DNA of 58,852 nucleotides from Pelagibacterium sediminicola. GTDB taxonomy: Bacteria > Pseudomonadota > Alphaproteobacteria > Rhizobiales > Devosiaceae. The stretch lies in contig NZ_QMEL01000012.1 in the NCBI RefSeq assembly GCF_003390885.1, forward strand, positions 1 to 58,852. Direction: 5' to 3'. The notes beneath the pieces were generated by a model. The model had not been told where the DNA came from. It ran no database searches and saw only the letters and a list, made by a program, of their open reading frames with translations. The position numbers were made by a program, and so were the translations under genes. Positions 1 to 7,323 of this stretch are shown here, piece by piece; position 1 is the first letter of the stretch; every line of letters starts with the position of its first letter.

Positions 1-127
1 ATTCATCGATGCCCACAACGAGAACCCCAAACCCTATAAATGGGTCAAATCCGCAGACGAAATCCTCGCCTCCGTCAAACGCTTCTGCCAGAAAACAATG
101 AACCGAACTTCAGATTCGGGTGACTAG
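1..127 (+). pseudogene. IS630-family transposase, 3' fragment
   Basis: The reading frame from position 2 encodes the last 41 residues of an IS630-type DDE transposase and stops at 125-127. It nearly matches the end of the larger copy at 21061-21187; both finish with MNRTSDSGD and a TAG stop. The 5' part lies outside the window, so it cannot be said whether the full gene is intact. The two copies have the same orientation and enclose the accessory region. Confidence 0.85.
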
Positions 128-159
128 GGTTGAGACTCAATCATAGCCAGTATGCGACG

Positions 160-167
160 GCTGCAGC
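160..167. repeat. Target site duplication, left copy (IS66)
   Basis: GCTGCAGC lies immediately before the IS66 inverted repeat that starts GTAAGC at 168. The identical eight bases lie at 3321-3328 after the other end. Eight bases is the usual duplication length for IS66. The site is itself palindromic. Confidence 0.9.
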
Positions 168-227
168 GTAAGCCTCCGTTGAGAGCCGCCTTGGTTTGAG
201 CCGCCGATCTGGTAGCAAACTGTCGGT

Positions 228-638
228 ATGGATATCCTTACAGATAGAAGCCGTGTCGAACGGCTCGAGATCGTAGACACTGGTCGGCGCCGTCGTTTCA
301 GTGATGCGGAGAAGCTCCGGATCGTTGAAGAAAGCTTGTCGGCGCCGCGCATGGGTTCGGTGACTGCACGACGTCATGGAATTGCGGTGCCATTACTTTT
401 TGCCTGGCGCAGGGCATATCGCGAAGGCCGGCTGGGCGGCGAGGCGCCTTCGTTCTACCCAGTGCGAGTTGATGAGGTTGGGGCCCATGCCGACAAGGGC
501 GGAGTTCCACCCGAGCCGCCCGAGAACTGGTCAGCCAGTCCGGTCGAAATCGTGCTGCGCAACGATCGCCGGATGATTGTACGCTCCGATATTGCCCCGA
601 TTGCGCTGGGACGCCTGCTCGATGTGGTGGACCGATGA
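228..638 (+). CDS. tnpA: IS66 accessory protein TnpA
   Basis: This 136-residue first protein of the IS66 element has an N-terminal helix-turn-helix of the transposase-8/OrfA type (roughly residues 20-65, [18 protein letters not shown] onward). It probably binds the element ends and assists transposition. The C-terminal half ([14 protein letters not shown]) is the usual IS66 OrfA tail. Its TGA overlaps the tnpB ATG (ATGA at 635-638), indicating translational coupling. Length and neighbours are normal for the family. Confidence 0.93.
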   Translation: MDILTDRSRVERLEIVDTGRRRRFSDAEKLRIVEESLSAPRMGSVTARRHGIAVPLLFAWRRAYREGRLGGEAPSFYPVRVDEVGAHADKGGVPPEPPENWSASPVEIVLRNDRRMIVRSDIAPIALGRLLDVVDR

Positions 639-982
639 TCCCGGTTCCAAGCGGGACCCGTGTATGGCTGGCGGCCGGCCACACAGACATGCGAAAGGGG
701 TTCAACTCTTTGGCCCTGGTGGTCCAGGAGGTGCTCAAGCGTGATCCCCATTGTGGGCATTTGTTCGTGTTCCGGGGGCGCAAGGGCAATCTGGTTCGCA
801 TCATCTGGCACGATGGCCAGGGGGCATGCGTTTTTACAAAGCGGCTCGAGCGCGGGCGCTTCCTGTGGCCCTCGCCCGCCGATGGCGTTGTGACGATCTC
901 GTCCGCCCAGCTCGGATATCTGCTTGAGGGGATCGACTGGCGAATGCCGCAAAAGACCTGGCGGCCACTCTCGGCGGGATGA
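635..982 (+). CDS. tnpB: IS66 accessory protein TnpB
   Basis: This 115-residue Orf2 protein carries the standard family signatures: [23 protein letters not shown] near the start, then [21 protein letters not shown], then a KRLERGRF tail. Its biochemical role is not firmly known, but IS66 elements need it for efficient transposition. It starts inside the tnpA stop codon and is followed after 89 bp by tnpC. Full length, with no sign of damage. Confidence 0.95.
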   Translation: MIPVPSGTRVWLAAGHTDMRKGFNSLALVVQEVLKRDPHCGHLFVFRGRKGNLVRIIWHDGQGACVFTKRLERGRFLWPSPADGVVTISSAQLGYLLEGIDWRMPQKTWRPLSAG

Positions 983-1071
983 CCATTTTGCACCGCGACA
1001 CGGTGACTCATCTGGTGCAAAACGGGGCATATCGGCTCGTGGCGAGGATCAGATTCTGGTAAGGTCATGGC

Positions 1072-2706
1072 ATGGTCGAGCCTGCCGGAAACGCCGAGAT
1101 TGCTGCCCTTCGCGCTGCACTTGCCGCAGCCGAACAGCGTGCCGATCTGGCGGAAGCCGAAGCGGCGCGGGTTGTTGCAGAAAAGACCGATGGCGACACC
1201 GAGATCGCCCGCCTCAAGCTCGAAATCGAAAAGCTCAAGCGTAGTCTTTATGGACAGCGCTCCGAGAGGAAGGCCAAGCTGCTCGACCAGCTCGAGTTCG
1301 AACTCGAGGATCTTGAAGCGGCGGCCACCGAAGACGAGTTTGCCGCCGAAATGGCCGCAGCCAAGGCTGCACCGGTCAGAGCCTTTACCCGCAAGCGGGC
1401 ACAACGGCGTGCCTTTCCCGACCACCTGCCGCGCGAGCGCGTCGTGGTGCCCGCGCCGCAAGCCTGTGAATGCTGCGGATCCGATCACCTGGTCAAGCTG
1501 GGCGAGGATGTGACCGAAACGCTCGAAGTGATCCCGCGTCAGTGGAAGGTGGTCCAGACGGTGCGGGAGAAGTTCACCTGCCGGGATTGTGAGAAGATCA
1601 GCCAACCACCGGCGCCTTTCCATCCCACGCCGCGCGGCTTTGCCGGACCCAACCTTCTGGCAACGATCCTGTTCGAGAAGTTCGGTCAGCATCAGCCGCT
1701 CAATCGCCAATCGGAACGGTTCGCCCGCGAGGGCGTGCCCATTAGTCTCTCGACGCTGGCCGACCAGGTTGGCGCCGCAACGGTGGCGCTCAAGCCCCTC
1801 CATGATCTGATCGCCGGTCACGTGATGGCCGCCGATCGACTGCACGGGGACGACACCACCGTGCCGATCCTGGCCAAGGGACAGACCCGAACAGGTCGGG
1901 TGTGGACTTACGTACGCGACGATCGGCCCTTTGGCGGCACCGATGGTCCGGCAGCTCTGTTCTTTGCCTCTCCCGACCGCAGGGGCGAGCATCCACGGGC
2001 TCATCTGGCCGACTATGCCGGCATTCTGCAGGTCGACGCTTTTGCCGGTTACAACGGCCTGTTCGATCCCGAGCGTCGCAGCGAACCCATTCTCCCCGCC
2101 TTTTGCTGGGCGCACGGACGACGACCCTTGTTCGAGCTTGCCGATATCGATAGGGTGCGAAAGAAACAGGGTAAGGGCGGCGCCATCTCCCCGGTTGCGC
2201 TCGAGGCGGTGCGCCGTATCGATGAAATCTTTGCCATCGAGCGCGACCTTCATAGCCTGCCGCCCGATCAGCGCCTTGCCGAACGTCAACGATTGTGCGC
2301 GCCTCTGGTTGATGAGCTGCACACTTACATGATCACCGAGCGCGAAAAGCTCTCGCGTCACGCTCCTGTGGCCAAGGCCATGAACTACATGCTCGCGCGC
2401 TGGGTCGGGTTTGCCGCATTCCTTGAGGATGGTCGCATCTGCCTCTCGAACAACGCAGCCGAGCGTGCGCTGCGCGGAATTGCCCTTGGCAGAAAAGCGT
2501 GGCTGTTCGCCGGTTCGGACCGCGGTGCCCGCCGGGCCGCGTTCATGTACACCCTCATCGTCTCGGCCAAGCTCAACGATATCGATCCCCAGGCCTGGCT
2601 CGCCGACGTGCTCGCCCGCATTGCCGACATGCCGCAGAACAGGCTGGGGGAACTGCTTCCTTGGAACTGGAACGCCAACAAGGATGCCGTTAAGCTCGTT
2701 GCATGA
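1072..2706 (+). CDS. tnpC: IS66 DDE transposase TnpC
   Basis: The 544-residue catalytic protein has an N-terminal coiled-coil leucine-rich segment (about 8-75), an IS66 zinc finger (CECCGSDHL ... CRDCEK, about 128-170), then the DDE transposase domain with HGDDTTVPIL and the C-terminal NNAAERALRGIALGRKAW block typical of IS66. It cuts and joins element ends. The ATG at 1072 follows AAGG. The 3' end overlaps the passenger gene by four bases (ATGA), so the two are probably translated together. Confidence 0.95.
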   Translation: MVEPAGNAEIAALRAALAAAEQRADLAEAEAARVVAEKTDGDTEIARLKLEIEKLKRSLYGQRSERKAKLLDQLEFELEDLEAAATEDEFAAEMAAAKAAPVRAFTRKRAQRRAFPDHLPRERVVVPAPQACECCGSDHLVKLGEDVTETLEVIPRQWKVVQTVREKFTCRDCEKISQPPAPFHPTPRGFAGPNLLATILFEKFGQHQPLNRQSERFAREGVPISLSTLADQVGAATVALKPLHDLIAGHVMAADRLHGDDTTVPILAKGQTRTGRVWTYVRDDRPFGGTDGPAALFFASPDRRGEHPRAHLADYAGILQVDAFAGYNGLFDPERRSEPILPAFCWAHGRRPLFELADIDRVRKKQGKGGAISPVALEAVRRIDEIFAIERDLHSLPPDQRLAERQRLCAPLVDELHTYMITEREKLSRHAPVAKAMNYMLARWVGFAAFLEDGRICLSNNAAERALRGIALGRKAWLFAGSDRGARRAAFMYTLIVSAKLNDIDPQAWLADVLARIADMPQNRLGELLPWNWNANKDAVKLVA

Positions 2707-3296
2707 GCTCAGCATCGCACTTCGTCGCCACCATCACTGTCATCCTCGAGGATGTCGAGCCGCAGGTCAGGCGCAAACTGATCGTACCGCTCAACCTGCG
2801 TATGGATCGGCTCCACATTGTCTTGCAGATTGCCTTCGGCTGGACCGACAGCCACCTTTACGAATTCCGCTATCAGGATATCGGGTGGGGCGTTCCCGAT
2901 CATGACTTTGGCACTGATCTTCGCGACGCCTCCAAGGAGACTCTGCTTAAAGTCCTTCAGGAAACAAATGCTCGCGCGATCACCTATCTCTATGACTTCG
3001 GCGATGGTTGGGAACACACCATTCGGATCAACTTTATCTCCGAGCCCGAGCCCGGCGCGCTGTATCCCCAGTTGATCCTGGCCGAGGGGCGGACCCCGCC
3101 TGAGGACATCGGCGGGCCGCCCGGCTACGAACGCTTCCTCGAAGCGATCAACGACCCCAGCCATGAAGAACATGCCGAAATGCGTGAATGGTATCTCAAG
3201 GACGGCTTCGATCCACGTCTGGTCGATGTGGAAGCCATCGAAGATGAACTCAAGCGCTACGCCCGGCGATGGAAACCCAAGCCGAAAGCGAAATAA
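2703..3296 (+). CDS. Plasmid pRiA4b ORF-3-like protein (IS66 passenger)
   Basis: This 197-residue protein matches the pRiA4b ORF-3 family: an N-terminal stretch on how a bound partner is 'measured' (ILEDVEPQVRRKLIVP), the central LYEFRYQDIGWG, the YLYDFGDGWEHTI signature near residue 100, and the GGPPGYERFLEAI block. Its molecular function is unknown. It starts inside the tnpC stop codon and ends 24 bp before the inverted repeat, so it travels as cargo. It could modulate transposition or be a simple hitchhiker; nothing in the sequence separates these. Confidence 0.88.
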   Translation: MSSASHFVATITVILEDVEPQVRRKLIVPLNLRMDRLHIVLQIAFGWTDSHLYEFRYQDIGWGVPDHDFGTDLRDASKETLLKVLQETNARAITYLYDFGDGWEHTIRINFISEPEPGALYPQLILAEGRTPPEDIGGPPGYERFLEAINDPSHEEHAEMREWYLKDGFDPRLVDVEAIEDELKRYARRWKPKPKAK

Positions 3297-3320
3297 CCGC
3301 GGCCCTCAGCGGAGGCTTAC

Positions 3321-3328
3321 GCTGCAGC
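3321..3328. repeat. Target site duplication, right copy (IS66)
   Basis: GCTGCAGC, identical to 160-167, directly follows the right inverted repeat of the IS66 element. It also encodes Leu-Ala-Ala-Ala near the end of the interrupted IS5 transposase. Confidence 0.9.
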
Positions 3329-4021
3329 GAGCATGACGGCAGATAGATAATTCCGAGCGAGCTTGTCGTACCGTGTGGCGACGCGGCGGAAATCCTTGAG
3401 GCGGCAGAACATTGCCTCGACGCGCCAGCGGTCCTTGTAGCGCTTCTCATCGTATCGGATTTTGCGCTTGCGGTTCTTGCGGCCGGGGATCACCGGGATG
3501 GTGTTTTGACTTCGAAGAGTGGAGCGAAGACGGTTCGCATCATAGCCCCGGTCCGCGATAATCCTCTTCATACCCGTTGTGTGGGCGATGAGCAGATCTG
3601 CTCCCTTCATGTCCGAGGCATTGCCGGGTGTCAGGACGAGGCAGAGTGGTCTGCCGATAACGTCGACAAGCGCATGGACCTTGGTGGTCCGGCCACCACG
3701 CGAGATGCCAATGGCATTGGCTCGCGCCCCCCTTTTCCCCCACCTGCACAACGATGGGCCTTGATATAGCTGCTGTCGATCTGGGCGGTTTCGGTAATCC
3801 AGCCCTGTTCGGTCAGAGCCGCAAGAATGCGTGCCCATATACCGCGGCGGCTCCAACGGTTCCAACGATTGTAGATGGTGGTCGAAGGACCATACTCGCC
3901 AGGGCAATCAGCCCAGCGCCCGCCGCATTTGAGCATGTGAATGATCCCCGAAATCACCCGCCGGTCATCAACCCGTCGGGCTCCAGGCTGGTTCTTGGGA
4001 AGGTGGGGCTCATACCAAAAC
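3321..4021 (-). pseudogene. IS5-family (IS427 group) transposase, interrupted and 5'-damaged
   Basis: Read leftward, a first frame (…EPHLPKNQPGARR … AQIDSSYIKAHR) gives the N-terminal half. A second frame, at -1 relative to it, gives the DDE half (SRGGRTTKVHALVD … DRGYDANRLRSTL … KRYKDRWRVEAMFCRLKDFRR). The switch lies on an A4G6 run (minus strand, about 3731-3745), the usual programmed-frameshift site of IS427 elements. The gene is cut near its last eight codons by IS66; the missing codons (AVAYWL and stop) sit at 141-163. The usual start segment is also absent, because the open frame begins at RFWYEPHLP without an ATG. Confidence 0.82.
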
Positions 4022-4109
4022 CTGTGGAATCTGACTCACGAGGGGTTTCTGGCTTGAGTTTGTCGTGATTCACCATCGCAAACGGTTGGAGGTTTGCGCC
4101 TGCGCTGTC

Positions 4110-4602
4110 TTGCCCGACTTGATGGCGTCCCGCTCACTATCGGTATTGCGCTGCTTGGGCGCTGGCACCAACGAGGCATCGACAATCTGCCCCGACATGG
4201 GGATGTAGCCCTTCCTGTGCAGTTGCCAGTCAAAGGCCTTCATCACCCGCTTGAGCGTGCCAGTCTCGGTCATCCGGTTGCGGAAATGACGAATGGTGTT
4301 CTCATCAGGTGTGCGGTCGCCCAGAGAAAAGCCCAGGAACCGCATCCAGCTGAGCCGATCTCGGATCATGAACTCGGTGTGGGCATCAGACAGATTGTGT
4401 TGGGCCTGCAGGATCAGAATCTTGAACATGGCCACCGGATCGAAGGACGGACGCCCGTCCTTGCTGCCATCGCCATAGCTCAACCCTTCGACCACCAGGG
4501 CCGAAAATACTCGAAATCCACCGTGCGCTCCAAAACCTCGAGCGGATGCTGGCTGACGGCTTCGAGATGGTCGTTCAGGCTGAAAAGCGAATGCGGGTCC
4601 AT
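4110..4602 (-). pseudogene. IS5-family transposase, frameshifted 5' part
   Basis: From the ATG at 4600-4602 the frame reads MDPHSLFSLNDHLEAVSQHP, the start of an IS5-group transposase. One base appears lost near 4497 (cctggtggtc where two codons TGG TTG are expected), after which the adjacent frame continues with VEGLSYGDGSKDGRPSFDPVAMFKILILQAQHNLSDAHTEFMIRDRLSWMRFLGF. Homology ends after SGKTA near 4110, so the DDE C-terminus is missing. It is truncated by, or joined to, the IS5 element on its left. Confidence 0.82.
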
Positions 4603-4727
4603 GAGAGCACTCCATGATTAGGCAACAGCACTGAATCATGATCGCAGCAATCAAGCGAAGGTTTTTACGGGCGTCCAGCTGCATCGATGCCGTCCGGGCT
4701 GCGCATATCGATATCTTCGACGCAGGC

Positions 4728-4802
4728 TGCGTGAGGTATCGGCGCCTGCATGTGCAGTTGCGCCGGGAAGGCTATGTGATCAACCTTCCAGTGCTACAGT
4801 GA
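4728..4802 (+). pseudogene. IS3-family OrfB remnant
   Basis: A short frame encodes RYRRLHVQLRREGYVIN, the conserved 'RYGYRRLHVLLRREG' motif of IS3-type OrfB transposases, and then stops. Only about 25 codons remain. It lies in the debris between the IS5 remnant and the sugar transferase. I do not recognise the sequence on either side (about 4640-4727). Confidence 0.55.
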
Positions 4803-5017
4803 AATCGTTTATATACACCATGCCGACTACCGGATCGGCAACGCGGCGCTGTTTCTCTATGGCCATTCCTGCGAACTCATCCTCAAGGCCGCCATGACCA
4901 GCGCGCAATGGGGCTGTGAAGAGGGTCGTGATCGCATTCCGAGGCTAAGCGTTGACTTTTCTTCAACCATGGGACACCCCTCTCGGCAGGGTGAGGCGGG
5001 TGATAGGAAGACTAGTA
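4803..5017. other. Region before the sugar transferase, unassigned frame remnant
   Basis: A plus-strand frame through this stretch reads HHADYRIGNAALFLYGHSCE and continues to about 5025, overlapping the sugar transferase start in another frame. I do not recognise it and it has no start codon with a ribosome site, so it may be the tail of a lost gene. A purine-rich site (gataggaag, about 5002-5010) serves the downstream gene. Confidence 0.3.
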
Positions 5018-6346
5018 ATGGCTGACCAACCTAGGACCGGCTTTGTGCAAGGTAAGTCGAAAAAGAACCCGTTATTAAACGACCTGACACACCTTGCTAC
5101 GCTGGGTGCCAGAACCCGGCGCATGCGCTATCTCCGAGACGCCGCCACCTTCCTCCTCCCCGTTTTGCTCACCATTGTCATCCAAACCCTCGTCTATATC
5201 TTAATCTATACGCGGGCCGGCCAAATCCCGATGGGTTCGGGTGTGATTGCAGCTATTGTCCTCGGCATTGTGCCGGTGCTATCCGCCTTTACGCTTAGTG
5301 CATTCCGTCGCCACGAGGCGCCCATCCTTGCTGCTGTTGCTGTTGTATCCGTATATTTCAGTTTTGCCGTAAGTTTTTTGTCTGCAATAAGAATTCCACT
5401 TAGCTATACGGCGCTGGCCGCAGCGGCACCGATTGCGATGGCCATCATGGCCTTTGCAAATGTTCGTTTTCACCGCTCGATTAACGCACGGGTCGGCCTC
5501 ATCAGATTCAAAAATGCTGCCACCGTTTTGGAGTTGCTCGGCACCGGCGTTGCGCTCATTGATAGTCCCGATGCGGACGTTGGGGAGTTCGACGCAATCC
5601 TGATCGAGCCGCGCCATCACCATACGACTCAATGGTCCGGGATGTTGACCCGCAGCTACCTCTCCGGCGTGGATATCATGCCATGGGCTCGATTTGTGGA
5701 AATCCGATTGGGTCGTGTCGACATCGCCACCTTCGACCTCTCCCACCTCTCCTATAGCCCCAGCCAGCTTATTTATGCTCGCTTCAAACGCATTCTGGAC
5801 CTCGCTTTTGTCGTAGTAACTCTTCCTCTCTCCATCCCCCTTGCTGCGCTCACGGGCGCCTATATTTTTCTTCGTGATGGTGGACCGGTCTTGTTCGTTC
5901 AGCACAGACGTGGTTTTGGAGGTCGACCCTTCCGACTATACAAGTTCCGGACCATGTATTCGGGTAAGAGCGGGGGTGCAACAAGCGCGGACGACAAGAG
6001 GGTAATTCCTGGATGCGGTGTGCTTCGTCGTACGCGTATCGACGAGTTGCCACAGCTCTTTAATGTATTGATCGGAGATATGAGCCTCATCGGACCGCGA
6101 CCCGAGGCTTTAGATCTCGTAAGATGGTATCGTCGGGAAATTCCCCAGTGGGACTATCGCATGCTTCTGCTGCCGGGGATTACCGGTTGGGCTCAGGTTA
6201 ACAGCGGTTACACAAGTAACCCGAGCGAAGCTCGCGTGAAACTCTCATACGACCTATACTATATAAAGCACCTTTCATTAGATCTGGACCTTCAAATCCT
6301 CGTCAGGACGATAAAGACGGTATTGCTGGGATCTGGCGCCCGATAA
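5018..6346 (+). CDS. Polyprenyl-phosphate hexose-1-phosphate transferase (exopolysaccharide initiation)
   Basis: This 442-residue membrane protein transfers a sugar-1-phosphate to a lipid carrier, the first step of exopolysaccharide or capsule assembly. An N-terminal region with about four hydrophobic segments is followed by a soluble stretch and a C-terminal bacterial sugar transferase domain (about 245-440). That domain shows RFKRILDLAFVVVTLPLSIP, FRLYKFRTMYSG, LRRTRIDELPQLFNVL, GDMSLIGPRPE and LPGITGWAQVNSG, the catalytic hallmarks of the ExoY/WbaP class. ATG 5018 is preferred over TTG 4952 because of the purine-rich site before it. GC is visibly lower than in the core genes, and no other polysaccharide genes are near, which suggests transfer. 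Confidence 0.88.
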   Translation: MADQPRTGFVQGKSKKNPLLNDLTHLATLGARTRRMRYLRDAATFLLPVLLTIVIQTLVYILIYTRAGQIPMGSGVIAAIVLGIVPVLSAFTLSAFRRHEAPILAAVAVVSVYFSFAVSFLSAIRIPLSYTALAAAAPIAMAIMAFANVRFHRSINARVGLIRFKNAATVLELLGTGVALIDSPDADVGEFDAILIEPRHHHTTQWSGMLTRSYLSGVDIMPWARFVEIRLGRVDIATFDLSHLSYSPSQLIYARFKRILDLAFVVVTLPLSIPLAALTGAYIFLRDGGPVLFVQHRRGFGGRPFRLYKFRTMYSGKSGGATSADDKRVIPGCGVLRRTRIDELPQLFNVLIGDMSLIGPRPEALDLVRWYRREIPQWDYRMLLLPGITGWAQVNSGYTSNPSEARVKLSYDLYYIKHLSLDLDLQILVRTIKTVLLGSGAR

Positions 6347-6432
6347 CGAGGTTGCTCATCGCCACTGTCTTTCAAGTTACCGACCGGCAGAACAGGCGTG
6401 GCTGACGCGACCAAGTAAATTCGGACGGTCGA

Positions 6433-7323
6433 TTACCGTTCCCATACGTTCATTTCAACTTTTTCGACGTAGCGAGCCACGACGTTACTCGACCTCCAAC
6501 CGCCTGCGGCCATGATCGGAAGGAGGCCATAGCCCATCACCGTTAATGTCTGGGCAGCCCCAACGCGCAGGGAGTGACCGCTCACCGATTGCATTTCGGG
6601 TTCTGAATAGCCGGCGAGCTTGCTCAGGCGTTTTAACGTCGCGCCCACGAACGCGGGATGTAGGTACCGCGTGCGGATTTTTCCTTTATAAACGGGGCGG
6701 AGCAGGGGGCCGCGTTCGAGGCTTGCCGCATCAATCCATTCATCGACCAGTCGGCTGGTGGCAAGTGAAAGTCGAGCGATGCGGCCCTCTCCGAATTGGT
6801 CATTTTTGGCGCGGCGAACGAGGACTGTGTAGGTGCCGTTCGCTTCAAGCGTGAAGTCTTCCACCCGCAATGCCACCAACTCGGACCGGCGGCACAAGCT
6901 GTCGAATCCCACCGCAAGCAGAACCTTGTCGCGCAGGCCAGCGAGGTCATCACTGCAGACCGCCATCAATTGATCACGACGCTCCGCGGTGATGCCGAGC
7001 GCCTGATTCGGCCGGGCTGGCTTTTTGCGCCGGGCGCGGCGCATCGCGAGGGCAACAACTTCATCCGTGGTCGGCGATTCTTCGCCAGCCAGGCGATGAA
7101 GCTTCGCGATCGCGACAAGCCGGTGTTTGACGGTGGCTGGTGAACACCGTTCGATTACGTCGTCGATATAAGCTGCGACTGTTTCCGGCTGTGCGGGGAG
7201 CGCCCGCAAACGCCTGCGCCTTGCCCATTTAGCAAAATCATAGAAATCAGTGCGGTAGCCAGAGATTGTTGAGGGCGCATAAGCGCCTTCCATCTTTTGA
7301 AAAAGGCTCTCAAAGCTGGCCAT
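6433..7323 (-). CDS. Tyrosine recombinase (site-specific integrase)
   Basis: This 296-residue recombinase cuts and rejoins DNA through a tyrosine-DNA intermediate. A SAM-like core-binding domain (about 1-100) precedes the catalytic domain. The active-site set is complete: Arg145 in CRRSEL, Lys173, His250 and Arg253 in GHSLRVG, Trp276 and Tyr285 in RYVEK. The ATG at 7323 is chosen because GGGGAGG lies seven bases upstream; it falls within the last codons of the AAA/protease gene (14-bp overlap), so expression is coupled. It is the last gene of a three-gene minus-strand unit. No matching attachment site was found. Confidence 0.9.
   Translation of the reverse strand: MASFESLFQKMEGAYAPSTISGYRTDFYDFAKWARRRRLRALPAQPETVAAYIDDVIERCSPATVKHRLVAIAKLHRLAGEESPTTDEVVALAMRRARRKKPARPNQALGITAERRDQLMAVCSDDLAGLRDKVLLAVGFDSLCRRSELVALRVEDFTLEANGTYTVLVRRAKNDQFGEGRIARLSLATSRLVDEWIDAASLERGPLLRPVYKGKIRTRYLHPAFVGATLKRLSKLAGYSEPEMQSVSGHSLRVGAAQTLTVMGYGLLPIMAAGGWRSSNVVARYVEKVEMNVWER

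Larger units (their letters stand above)
168..3320 (+). mobile_element. Complete IS66-family insertion sequence with passenger gene
   Basis: The element is about 3.15 kb. Its terminal inverted repeats start GTAAGCCTCCG at both ends (168 onward, and 3320 backward on the other strand), with roughly 20 matching bases. It carries tnpA, tnpB and tnpC in the standard order, then a pRiA4b ORF-3-like gene that overlaps the tnpC stop. An exact 8-bp target duplication flanks it and all frames are open, so it looks recently inserted and potentially active. Confidence 0.92.
128..4045 (-). mobile_element. IS5-family (IS427-like) element, split by an IS66 element
   Basis: Two halves of one IS5-type element flank the IS66 at 168-3320. 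The left half (128-167) carries the transposase C-terminus; the right half (3321 to about 4045) carries the rest. The outer ends hold imperfect inverted sequences: ttgagactcaatc near 130-142, and gtgagtcagattc read on the minus strand near 4027-4040. Outer boundaries are good to about ten bases. Joining the halves across one copy of the 8-bp duplication restores the transposase frame. Confidence 0.7.

Noticed and set aside
298-2715. Long open minus-strand frame (805 codons) opposite the IS66 genes
   Set aside because: It mirrors tnpA, tnpB and tnpC, has no family features and arises from GC-rich codon use on the other strand.
4936-5017. TTG start at 4952 for the sugar transferase
   Set aside because: The ATG at 5018 has a better ribosome site, and the added 22 residues are not family-like.
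6347-6432. Attachment site or tRNA next to the tyrosine recombinase
   Set aside because: No tRNA-like segment and no matching direct repeat at the other side of the cassette could be found by eye.
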